From CAMCFD01 sp965661355 (GTDB lineage: Bacteria > Pseudomonadota > Alphaproteobacteria > Rickettsiales > UBA1997), in NCBI GenBank assembly GCA_965661355.1, contig CBFIDI010000061.1, forward strand, positions 1 to 6,822: DNA of 6,822 nt, in the 5' to 3' direction. Positions within the stretch are counted from its first letter, which is position 1. Each line of letters starts with the position of its first letter. A program made the translations under genes and the position numbers. Below the pieces are notes generated by a model. The model was not told the DNA's origin. It made no database searches and saw only the letters and a program-made list of their open reading frames with translations. Below, one piece after another: positions 1-5,631 of the stretch.

Positions 1-930
1 GCCTTTAAATCTGGCGAATTTGATGTTCGTCAAGAAAATATAGCGCGAAATTGGGAAAATTCTTATAATGTTGACCGAGTAAAAAATGGTAAAATTATAA
101 AACAAGAAATAAAGCATTCAATTCCCGCGCCAATGCAGACTTTTGTTATTAATTTACGAAAAGAGAAATTTCAAGATTTACAATTGCGAAAAGCCTTAAC
201 TCATGCTTTTAATTTTCAGTGGCTTAAAAAACATATTTTCTACGGATCTTACAAAAGAACCAATAGTTACTTTGCCAATTCTAAATTTTCATTTAATTAT
301 AATAATAAAAATCCTTTTAAGCTTCCTGTGTCTGAAAACGATGGTTTTGGCCGTAAAAATTTAATAAAAGCGCAAAATATTTTATATGATGCGGGCTATG
401 AAATAAAAAACCAAAAATTAATCAACCCCAAAACTCAAAAACCTTTAGAAATAGAATTTCTAATTGCAAATAAGTCGTTTGAGATGATAATCTCCCCTTT
501 TGCTGACAATTTAAAAAAGCTAGGAATTGATGCTAAAATAAAATATGAAGAAGAAAATCAATTTCAATCTCGTCTTAGAAATTTTGATTACGATGTTACG
601 GTTATGGTTTTTTCGCAAAATTTAATTCCGGGTAGTGAATTAGTAAGATATTGGCATTCTGGTCAAGCTGACATTAAAGGGTCGCAAAATTATTCTGGCT
701 TAAAAAATAAAAAAATTGACAATTTAATTGAAAAAATTGCCAAGACTAAAAGTGAATCAGAGCTAACAAAGCTTTGTCAGGAATTTGATGAAATTATGCT
801 AAAAAATTATTACACAATTCCGCAATGGTACAATGATTCTTATCGAATTTTACATGATAGTAAAATTACGCGACCAAAAAAATCTCCAAAATATTCTTTA
901 GGATTTGATTATTGGTGGATAAAAAAATAA
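1..930 (+). CDS. Periplasmic oligopeptide-binding protein of an ABC importer, YejA-like (SBP family 5), 5'-truncated
   Basis: The reading frame is open from base 1 and ends at TAA 928-930, giving the last 309 residues of a protein whose family is usually about 600 residues; the signal peptide and N-terminal lobe lie outside the window. The ATG at 133 is internal, because the 44 codons before it continue the family sequence (FKSGEFDVRQENIARNW). Family marks are MQTFVINLRKEKFQDLQLRKALTHAF written here only in part (MQTFVINLR, then LRKALTHAFNF), the FYGSYKRTNSYF segment, YWHSGQAD, and the C-terminal IPQWYND and LGFDYWW. Proteins of this type capture oligopeptides or microcin C-like compounds in the periplasm and pass them to YejBEF permease/ATPase partners. 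Those partners normally follow yejA, but here a 482-base spacer and an unrelated gene follow. The exact substrate cannot be read from the sequence. Family assignment is firm; YejA as opposed to a related Opp/Dpp-type binding protein is likely. Confidence 0.88.
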   Translation, partial: AFKSGEFDVRQENIARNWENSYNVDRVKNGKIIKQEIKHSIPAPMQTFVINLRKEKFQDLQLRKALTHAFNFQWLKKHIFYGSYKRTNSYFANSKFSFNYNNKNPFKLPVSENDGFGRKNLIKAQNILYDAGYEIKNQKLINPKTQKPLEIEFLIANKSFEMIISPFADNLKKLGIDAKIKYEEENQFQSRLRNFDYDVTVMVFSQNLIPGSELVRYWHSGQADIKGSQNYSGLKNKKIDNLIEKIAKTKSESELTKLCQEFDEIMLKNYYTIPQWYNDSYRILHDSKITRPKKSPKYSLGFDYWWIKK

Positions 931-1345
931 ATGCAAACAGCTATTTTACACCAAGTTTTATTTTTAGATATTAATTTATGGTCTAGATAATTTGATCAAT
1001 TAATCATTGTCAAAAACAAGTTAAGGCCAGTGTTTTGTTGAATTTTTTGTTATAGATTTAGCAATTCAATTACGGCGGATCAATTATAAAGTTTAAATTG
1101 CGTTGCGCCATTTGTGAACCTTAAAATAGATATAAATATTCATCATTTAAGAAAAAAGCCAGAAAAAAATTTAGTAATAAATCTTGGATAGAATTTTGAT
1201 TATTAAATAATTTTTCACTAACAATATTTTGTCTTTATTTGGACTTTTTGATATAGGTTCATAAAAATAACTCTTTTTATTTTTTAAGTCGAATCAGGCT
1301 TTTTTGTTGTGGTTAGTTAGGGATTTGTATTTTTGAAAAACCAAC

Positions 1346-1351
1346 TATAAT
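1346..1351 (+). promoter_or_regulatory. Perfect -10 hexamer upstream of nfu (candidate upstream promoter)
   Basis: TATAAT matches the sigma-70 -10 consensus exactly. The best upstream element is poor (TTGTAT at 1325-1330, spacer 15), so this is a weaker promoter candidate overall than the pair that begins eight bases later. It lies in the 3' side of a small inverted repeat (TAGTT at 1314-1318 with AACTA at 1343-1347). Transcription from it would begin near 1358. Confidence 0.35.
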
Positions 1352-1353
1352 AC

Positions 1354-1382
1354 TTGACTATTATTCTTGATTTTTGTAGCAT
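1354..1382 (+). promoter_or_regulatory. Sigma-70 type promoter candidate for nfu
   Basis: TTGACT at 1354-1359 (5 of 6 to the -35 consensus), a 17-base spacer, and TAGCAT at 1377-1382 (4 of 6 to the -10 consensus). Initiation would fall near 1389, leaving a leader of about 25 bases before the nfu ATG at 1413. There is no Shine-Dalgarno sequence in that leader. Confidence 0.5.
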
Positions 1383-1412
1383 AAATTTATATGAATAAAT
1401 CAATAAAAAATT

Positions 1413-1970
1413 ATGTTTATACAAACCGAAGACACTCCAAATCCGTCAAGTTTAAAATTTATTCCAGATGGCGCCATAGTAAGCAAAAATGACGCCCATG
1501 AATTTAAAAATATAGATGATGCTAAAGAAAAATCACCGCTGGCGCATGAATTGTTTAAAATTAGCGGCGTAGATTCTGTTTTTTTGGGCCGAGACTTCAT
1601 TACTGTTACTAAATCTGGCGATATAGATTGGAGAGAAATAAAAACTGAAATAATGGCGGAAATTGTCGATTTTTTTGTATCTGGAAAAGAGGTATTAAAA
1701 AATGACGAAGCTCAAGAGCAAGACAACTCGCAAGACAGCGAAGTTGTACAGCAAATTAAAGAGCTTTTGGATATAAAAGTTAAGCCTGCTGTTGCTATGG
1801 ACGGTGGCGATGTGGTTTTTCGTGGCTTTGAAGATGGAATTGTAAAGCTTGAACTTAAAGGTGCGTGCTCTGGCTGTCCAAGTTCGACAATTACACTAAA
1901 AGAAGGTATAGAATCGATGTTTAAACATTATATACCCGAGGTTGAATCGGTTGAGCAAGTTTTTGAATAG
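1413..1970 (+). CDS. nfuA: Nfu-type iron-sulfur cluster scaffold/carrier protein (Nfu_N + NifU C-terminal domain)
   Basis: The 185-residue protein has the full two-domain layout of alphaproteobacterial and mitochondrial Nfu proteins. The Nfu_N domain covers about residues 1-90 and opens with the hallmark MFIQTEDTPNPSSLKFIPDG. An acidic, glutamine-rich linker follows (about 97-109), then the NifU-like domain (about 110-180) with AVAMDGGDV and the cluster-binding CxxC at Cys152 and Cys155 in GACSGCPSST. Two subunits are expected to hold a 4Fe-4S cluster between their CxxC motifs and hand it to target apoproteins in the cytoplasm. The length is normal and both cysteines are present, so it should be functional. 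The ATG start is fixed by the conserved N-terminus. The preceding bases (AATCAATAAAAAATT) have no Shine-Dalgarno sequence. It appears to be monocistronic, with its own promoter and a 231-base spacer after it. The symbol is used loosely: E. coli NfuA has a different N-terminal domain. Confidence 0.95.
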   Translation: MFIQTEDTPNPSSLKFIPDGAIVSKNDAHEFKNIDDAKEKSPLAHELFKISGVDSVFLGRDFITVTKSGDIDWREIKTEIMAEIVDFFVSGKEVLKNDEAQEQDNSQDSEVVQQIKELLDIKVKPAVAMDGGDVVFRGFEDGIVKLELKGACSGCPSSTITLKEGIESMFKHYIPEVESVEQVFE

Positions 1971-1996
1971 TATTTTAAACGGCGAAAGAATTAATA

Positions 1997-2024
1997 TTGA
2001 CTATTTCGTGTAAACTTTTATAAG
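1997..2024 (+). promoter_or_regulatory. Sigma-70 type promoter candidate for thiG
   Basis: TTGACT at 1997-2002 (5 of 6), a 16-base spacer and TATAAG at 2019-2024 (5 of 6). It is among the best promoter matches in the window. Initiation near 2031 would give thiG an untranslated leader of about 170 bases, which contains the AGGAGG at 2047-2052 and the hairpin at 2116-2155. Confidence 0.55.
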
Positions 2025-2044
2025 GTTTTTTGCATATTTTTTTT

Positions 2045-2052
2045 ACAGGAGG
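2045..2052 (+). promoter_or_regulatory. Orphan consensus Shine-Dalgarno sequence with no ORF behind it
   Basis: ACAGGAGG is almost fully complementary to the anti-Shine-Dalgarno end of 16S rRNA, yet no ATG, GTG or TTG follows at a usable distance. An ATT at 2061 in the right position opens only 14 codons before TAA. It is about 150 bases upstream of thiG, far too far to serve it directly. It may be the remnant of a lost gene, a ribosome standby site or chance. Confidence 0.3.
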
Positions 2053-2115
2053 CTAATTCTATTATTAAAAATTTAGCATTGTGTAAATTTTCGAAAATAA
2101 CATAATTGATTTTTA

Positions 2116-2155
2116 GGCTTATAAAATATATAGTGAAATAATATTTTATTTAGCC
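2116..2155 (+). repeat. Inverted repeat (hairpin) in the thiG leader
   Basis: GGCT (2116-2119) pairs with AGCC (2152-2155) and ATAAAATAT (2121-2129) pairs with ATATTTTAT (2141-2149). The arms total 13 bp with one small asymmetric internal loop and an 11-base apical loop. No run of T follows, so it is not a standard terminator for nfu. Its place in the leader, 46 bases before the thiG start, allows a regulatory or RNA-stability role. It is not a TPP riboswitch: the conserved CTGAGA and ACCTGATCTGG elements are absent. Confidence 0.5.
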
Positions 2156-2201
2156 AATTTAAGCCAAATAAAATGAGGTAATTTAGATAAAAAATAAAAA
2201 T

Positions 2202-2978
2202 ATGAAAAACCAAGATAAATTAACTGTTGCTGGTCAAGAATTTTCTTCAAGACTTCTTGTTGGGACGGGGAAATATAAAGATTTTGATGAAACTAAAGCT
2301 GCAATTGAGGCTAGCGGCGCTGACATAGTAACTGTTGCTGTTCGGCGCGTCAATATCGAGAAAAATGGCGAAAAAATGCTTCAAGATTATGTTGATCCAA
2401 AGAAATTCACATATTTACCAAATACTGCTGGTTGCTTCACTGCTGAGGACGCAATCAGAACTTTAAAATTAGCGCGCGCCGCTGGTGGTTGGAACTTAGT
2501 TAAGCTTGAGGTTCTGTCAGATGAAAAAACATTATATCCAAAAGTTATAGAAACACTAAAAGCTGCCGAGCTTCTGATTAAAGATGGCTTTCAGGTCATG
2601 GTCTACACTTCTGACGATCCAATTGTCGCTAGCGAGCTTGAAGATATTGGTTGTTGTGCCATTATGCCTCTTGGCGCGCCAATTGGCTCGGGTCTTGGCA
2701 TTCAAAACCGCTTAAATATCGAGTTTATTGTTGAGCAGTCACGAGTTCCAGTTTTAGTTGATGCTGGTGTTGGAACTGCATCTGATGCATCTTTGGCGAT
2801 GGAAATTGGTTGTGATGGGGTTTTGATGAATAGCGCAATTGCCCATGCTAGAAATCCAGTTAAAATGGCGCATGCTATGAAGTTAGCGGTTGAATCTGGA
2901 CGCGAAGCATTTTTAGCTGGAAGAATGCCCAAGAAAAACTACGCAATTGCCTCTTCGCCAAGCCAAGGAAAGATTTAA
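2202..2978 (+). CDS. thiG: Thiazole synthase ThiG
   Basis: The 258-residue protein is a full-length ThiG, a TIM-barrel enzyme that makes the thiazole phosphate half of thiamine from deoxyxylulose 5-phosphate, dehydroglycine (or glycine-derived imine) and sulfur carried as a thiocarboxylate on ThiS. Diagnostic segments are SSRLLVGTGKY (about 15-25), VTVAVRRVN (43-51), LPNTAGCFTAEDAIR (72-86), NLVKLEVLSD with the Schiff-base lysine Lys101, GAPIGSGLGIQN in the phosphate-binding loop (158-169), LVDAGVGTASDA (185-196) and GVLMNSAIAHA. An in-frame stop at 2184-2186 limits the start, and ATG 2202 fits the family. No Shine-Dalgarno sequence precedes it. Many genomes place thiS directly before thiG; here neither neighbour is a thiamine gene and no TPP riboswitch is visible, so the sulfur carrier must be elsewhere or absent. 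Confidence 0.96.
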   Translation: MKNQDKLTVAGQEFSSRLLVGTGKYKDFDETKAAIEASGADIVTVAVRRVNIEKNGEKMLQDYVDPKKFTYLPNTAGCFTAEDAIRTLKLARAAGGWNLVKLEVLSDEKTLYPKVIETLKAAELLIKDGFQVMVYTSDDPIVASELEDIGCCAIMPLGAPIGSGLGIQNRLNIEFIVEQSRVPVLVDAGVGTASDASLAMEIGCDGVLMNSAIAHARNPVKMAHAMKLAVESGREAFLAGRMPKKNYAIASSPSQGKI

Positions 2979-3027
2979 TATATTGCGTCTAGGTCTCAAT
3001 TTAAATTGGTTGCGGCATCTCTAAGGG

Positions 3028-3049
3028 TCTAATTATTTTTGCAATTAGA
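3028..3049 (+). terminator. Weak candidate terminator hairpin after thiG
   Basis: TCTAATT (3028-3034) pairs perfectly with AATTAGA (3043-3049) across an 8-base loop, 50 bases after the thiG stop. The stem has only two G-C type pairs and the following AAATTAATTTC is not a clean T run, so termination would be inefficient at best. Confidence 0.25.
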
Positions 3050-3187
3050 AAATTAATTTCAAACGAAAATTACATTCTATTGAAATATGTTAGAAAAAAT
3101 TTAAATACCATTTTAACTTATCAAAATTATATCAATCCCAAATTGGTAGTCAAAAATTGGCCTTGACATAATTTTCGGTCTACGGCC

Positions 3188-3215
3188 TTGCCTTTAACAA
3201 AATATCTGATAAAAT
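3188..3215 (+). promoter_or_regulatory. Extended -10 promoter candidate for the hexosephosphate mutase gene
   Basis: TTGCCT at 3188-3193 (-35, 4 of 6), a 16-base spacer and TAAAAT at 3210-3215 (-10, 5 of 6), with TG at 3207-3208 one base before the -10 to form an extended -10 (TGATAAAAT). Initiation near 3222 leaves a leader of about 50 bases before ATG 3274. Confidence 0.5.
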
Positions 3216-3273
3216 AGCGCTCAATTCCAATTTTTATTATTTAATTGGTGCAATATAAATAAAGATAAGTTTT

Positions 3274-4731
3274 ATGTCTCATAATTTTCACCCATCAATC
3301 TTGCGCGCATACGATATCCGTGGAATATATAACGAAACTCTTTTTGATGACGATGCTTTTTTTGTTGGAAAATCTTTTGCTAGCTATTTAAGAAAAAATG
3401 GAAAAAAGAAAATAGCGGTTGCTTGCGATGGTCGACTAAGTTCGCCGGCTCTTAAAGAAAGATTAATTGAGGGGTTGAAAGAGTCGGGGCTTGATGTTTT
3501 TTTTGTTGGAGTGGGCCCGACGCCAATGCTTTATTTTTCAGTTTATCATCTTGATTGCGACGCCGGAATTATGGTTACTGGCTCGCATAATCCAAAAAAT
3601 CATAATGGGTTTAAAATTGCGTTAAAAAATCGTCCATTTTTTGGTGACGATATTTCTGGGCTAAGAAAAATTACCGAAGAGGAAGATTTTGTAAGTGAAG
3701 AGGGGACATTAAGTGAAATTGAAACTGAAGATTATTATGTTGAAAAATTAGTGAATGACTCTGTTATATCAAAAGGTTCAAGTAGCTTGCTTAATGAAAT
3801 TGATGAAGCCGAAAGTTTTTCAACAATAAAAATTGCGTGGGACTGCGGAAATGGAGCCGCTGGGTCGGCAACAAAAAAATTATCGCAAAAGTTAAATGCA
3901 AAACATTTTTTGCTTTATCCTACAATTGACGGAAATTTTCCAAACCACCATCCCGACCCAACGGTTGAAAAAAATTTAGTTGATATTAAAAGAAAAATTA
4001 GTGAAGAAAAGTGCGACATAGGAATTGCATTTGATGGTGACGGCGACAGAATTGGCGTTGTGGACGATGAAGGTGAGGTTTTGTGGGGAGATCAGCTNNN
4101 NNNNNNNCTCTTGATTTTCTATGCGCGTGAAATTTTAGCGAAAAATTCTGGGCAAACTATTATTGCTGATGTTAAGGCTAGCAATATATTGTTTGAACAA
4201 ATTAAAAAATCTGGTGGTAAACCATTAATGTGGAAAACTGGACATTCGTTTATTAAGTCTAAGATGAAGGAAGAAAGCGCGCCCTTGGCCGGGGAAATGT
4301 CGGGTCATATATTTTTTGCCGACCAATATATGGATAAAAAAAACCATGGCTACGACGACGCCCTTTACGCCGCAGTAAGAATTATTAATATTTTAGTTAA
4401 GTCTGGTAGAAAACTTTCAGATTTAAGAAAAGAGTTGCCAGTAACTTTTTCCACTCCGGAAACCAGAATTGAAATTGCAGAAGAGATAAAGTTTAAGGTA
4501 ATTGATGATTTAAAAGATAGTCTAAAAAAAGAGGGGCTTGAATTTGATGATGTTGATGGAATTCGCGTTAATTCTGAATTTGGTTGGTGGTTAATTCGCG
4601 CCTCTAATACTCAAGCTGCTTTGGTTGCAAGATGTGAAGCGGGATCGCAAAAAGATCTTGATAAGCTTAAAAAAGATTTACGAAAAATTCTCGAGACTTT
4701 ATCAATAAATATTCCAGTAGAGTTAATATAA
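3274..4731 (+). CDS. Phosphomannomutase/phosphoglucomutase (AlgC/ManB type, alpha-D-phosphohexomutase)
   Basis: This cytoplasmic enzyme interconverts the 1- and 6-phosphates of mannose or glucose, supplying precursors for surface polysaccharide and lipopolysaccharide. All four family signatures are present: the active-site serine Ser104 in VTGSHNPKNHNGFK, which is phosphorylated in the working enzyme; the metal-binding loop DGDGDR (254-259); the sugar-recognition loop GEMSGH (340-345); and the phosphate-binding RASNTQ (442-447). The N-terminus HPSILRAYDIRGIY fixes the start. The apparent length is 485 codons, but residues 275-278 are unread because of ten N, and they interrupt a segment (GDQ then LLIFYAREIL) that is continuous in relatives, so the real length is probably 481. 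No Shine-Dalgarno consensus precedes the ATG (AAGATAAG is the nearest). coaE follows after 74 bases and may share the transcript. Mannose versus glucose preference cannot be read from the sequence. Confidence 0.95.
   Translation: MSHNFHPSILRAYDIRGIYNETLFDDDAFFVGKSFASYLRKNGKKKIAVACDGRLSSPALKERLIEGLKESGLDVFFVGVGPTPMLYFSVYHLDCDAGIMVTGSHNPKNHNGFKIALKNRPFFGDDISGLRKITEEEDFVSEEGTLSEIETEDYYVEKLVNDSVISKGSSSLLNEIDEAESFSTIKIAWDCGNGAAGSATKKLSQKLNAKHFLLYPTIDGNFPNHHPDPTVEKNLVDIKRKISEEKCDIGIAFDGDGDRIGVVDDEGEVLWGDQXXXXLLIFYAREILAKNSGQTIIADVKASNILFEQIKKSGGKPLMWKTGHSFIKSKMKEESAPLAGEMSGHIFFADQYMDKKNHGYDDALYAAVRIINILVKSGRKLSDLRKELPVTFSTPETRIEIAEEIKFKVIDDLKDSLKKEGLEFDDVDGIRVNSEFGWWLIRASNTQAALVARCEAGSQKDLDKLKKDLRKILETLSINIPVELI
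4098..4107. other. Assembly gap: ten undetermined bases inside the mutase gene
   Basis: A run of exactly ten N follows GATCAGCT and precedes CTCTTGATT. Ten is a common placeholder length in scaffolding. The two flanks share the dinucleotide CT, and overlapping them gives GAT CAG CTC TTG ATT, that is DQLLI, which restores the uninterrupted family motif in frame. Confidence 0.9.
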
Positions 4732-4733
4732 AA

Positions 4734-4766
4734 TTACAATTTCATTAGCCGACAAAACTATTGTAA
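4734..4766 (+). repeat. Small inverted repeat between the mutase gene and coaE
   Basis: TTACAAT (4734-4740) and ATTGTAA (4760-4766) are perfect inverted copies separated by 19 bases, starting just after the mutase stop codon. Only one G-C type pair is present and no T run follows. It is a weak structure and does not clearly separate the two genes into different transcripts. Confidence 0.25.
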
Positions 4767-4805
4767 CAAAGAGTGGGTGAAGTTAAAAATAATGAAGAAC
4801 TTAAA

Positions 4806-5423
4806 ATGAAAATAATCGCTTTAAGCGGCGGAGTTGCCTCGGGTAAAAACTTTATTTCAAATATATTTAAAGAATTTGGTGTAAAAGAATTTGACGCCGA
4901 TAAAATAGTTCATGAAATTCTTGAAAATGATAAAAATGCAATAAAAGAAATTGCTAAAAACTTTGAAAATGTAATTATTAATTCTAAGGTTAATCGCAAA
5001 AATCTAGGTTTGCAAGTTTTTCAAAATAAAGAGAAAATTAAAATTTTAGAAAACATAATTCACCCGAAAGTAAGGAAAAAATACGAAGAACTTCTAGAAA
5101 AATCAAAAAAAGATAATCAAAAAGCGATAATTTTAAATATTCCGTTATTATTAGAAAAAGGCGGCTATGAATATGATTATTTAATTGCGGTAATTGTTGA
5201 ATTAAAAGTTAGAAAACAAAGATTTGTCAAGCGTGAACTAAAAAAAATAGACGATAATAAAAATAAAGAAATAATTAAAAGTCTTGAAGATAAATTTGAA
5301 AATATTGTTAAAAACCAAATTCTAGATGAGGAAAGGGTTAAAAAAGCTGATTTTATTTTAGATGGAAATGTGAAAAAAGAAGATTTGCAAGAAAAAATTA
5401 AAAATATTTTAAGCTCTATTTGA
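4806..5423 (+). CDS. coaE: Dephospho-CoA kinase
   Basis: CoaE phosphorylates the 3'-hydroxyl of the ribose in dephospho-CoA with ATP, the last step of coenzyme A synthesis, in the cytoplasm. The 205-residue protein is of normal family length. Marks are the N-terminal P-loop IALSGGVASGKN (4-15), FDADKIVHEIL with Asp30 and Asp32, IIHPKVR (84-90), NIPLLLEKGGYEYDYLIAV (111-129) and the C-terminal LDEERVKKADFILDGN (173-188). I place the start at ATG 4806, because MKIIALSGG matches the family N-terminus; a GTG at 4773 would add 11 residues (GEVKNNEELK region) with no family support. Two oddities: the P-loop ends GKN where GKS or GKT is normal (Asn15, codon AAC 4848-4850), and the gene is visibly more A- and lysine-rich than its neighbours. 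The last codons (195 onward) lie in a perfect inverted repeat. Identity is firm despite the divergence. Confidence 0.9.
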   Translation: MKIIALSGGVASGKNFISNIFKEFGVKEFDADKIVHEILENDKNAIKEIAKNFENVIINSKVNRKNLGLQVFQNKEKIKILENIIHPKVRKKYEELLEKSKKDNQKAIILNIPLLLEKGGYEYDYLIAVIVELKVRKQRFVKRELKKIDDNKNKEIIKSLEDKFENIVKNQILDEERVKKADFILDGNVKKEDLQEKIKNILSSI

Positions 5424-5445
5424 AAATATTTTTAATTTTTTCTTG
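5388..5445 (+). terminator. Perfect 23-bp inverted repeat across the coaE stop codon, likely terminator
   Basis: Bases 5388-5410 are the exact reverse complement of 5423-5445, around a 12-base loop (AAGCTCTATTTG). The left arm is coaE codons 195-202 and the stop TGA (5421-5423) sits at the loop/right-arm border. The left arm is A-rich and the right arm T-rich, so an RNA would form a hairpin with a built-in U tract (TTTTTAATTTTTTC). The stem has only three G-C type pairs, all near its base, so it is long but soft. Being symmetric, it could also act on transcripts arriving from the - strand. Confidence 0.55.
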
Positions 5446-5465
5446 AGTTATTTATATCTTTAAAC

Positions 5466-5516
5466 TTCATTGGCTTTAAGCTACTCATCGGTTGTTAATG
5501 CCAAAATTCATTGGCT
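5466..5516. repeat. Ten-base direct repeat TTCATTGGCT
   Basis: TTCATTGGCT occurs at 5466-5475 and 5507-5516, 41 bases start to start, about four helical turns. The second copy overlaps a small inverted repeat GCCAA/TTGGC (5500-5504 and 5511-5515). It might be a pair of protein-binding sites upstream of the candidate RNA gene or a chance repeat; the sequence alone does not say. Confidence 0.3.
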
Positions 5517-5631
5517 ATACAGTATTTTCAACTTATAACTAACCATTTATTGTAATATATCGGCGAATAATCTTTATTTTTTTCAATAATTATTACAGCT
5601 AAGTCTTTTAACCTACTTAATCATCAATCTT

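Larger units (their letters stand above)
931..1412. other. Long intergenic spacer between the peptide-binding protein gene and nfu
   Basis: These 482 bases hold no credible ORF; stops are dense in all frames and I recognise no decayed gene. Weak structure is present: TTGAATT/AATTCAA at 1038-1044 and 1063-1069; GGCG/CGCC at 1074-1077 and 1106-1109 around CAATT/AATTG; an A/T-only hairpin ATAAAAA/TTTTTAT at 1261-1280 followed by more T; and a long-range 9-bp pair AAAAAAGCC (1152-1160) with GGCTTTTTT (1297-1305). None is strong enough to call alone. The last 70 bases carry the nfu promoter candidates. Confidence 0.6.
2979..3273. other. Intergenic spacer between thiG and the hexosephosphate mutase gene
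   Basis: No ORF is credible here. A perfect 12-base palindrome CAATTTAAATTG lies at 2997-3008, a hairpin at 3028-3049, a perfect but unpartnered TTGACA at 3163-3168, the promoter at 3188-3215, and a 6-bp inverted repeat CCAATT/AATTGG (3227-3232 and 3243-3248) in the short leader of the next gene. Confidence 0.55.

Noticed and set aside
1074..1109. GGCG...CGCC hairpin in the spacer before nfu as a terminator or RNA
   Set aside because: Four plus five base pairs broken by a 3x5 internal loop, with no T run; compatible with chance.
1400..1600. 66-codon - strand ORF over the start of nfu
   Set aside because: It is a shadow of the conserved Nfu_N coding sequence, with no independent support.
2061..2105. 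Mini-ORF of 14 codons with an ATT start behind AGGAGG
   Set aside because: ATT starts are extremely rare and the peptide has no recognisable features; kept only as an observation on the orphan Shine-Dalgarno.
1971..2201. TPP riboswitch or degraded thiS upstream of thiG
   Set aside because: No CTGAGA or ACCTGATCTGG-type motif is present, and no frame shows ThiS-like sequence or its terminal Gly-Gly.
2702..2932. 76-codon - strand ORF inside thiG
   Set aside because: It is a shadow of conserved ThiG codons, with no family features.
3163..3168. Perfect TTGACA as the -35 of the mutase gene promoter
   Set aside because: At 15-19 bases downstream there is only CCTTGC-like sequence and no -10; the TTGCCT/TAAAAT pair 25 bases further on is better.
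4773..4805. GTG start giving CoaE an 11-residue N-terminal extension
   Set aside because: The CoaE family begins right at the segment encoded from ATG 4806; the extension has no family support and no ribosome binding site.
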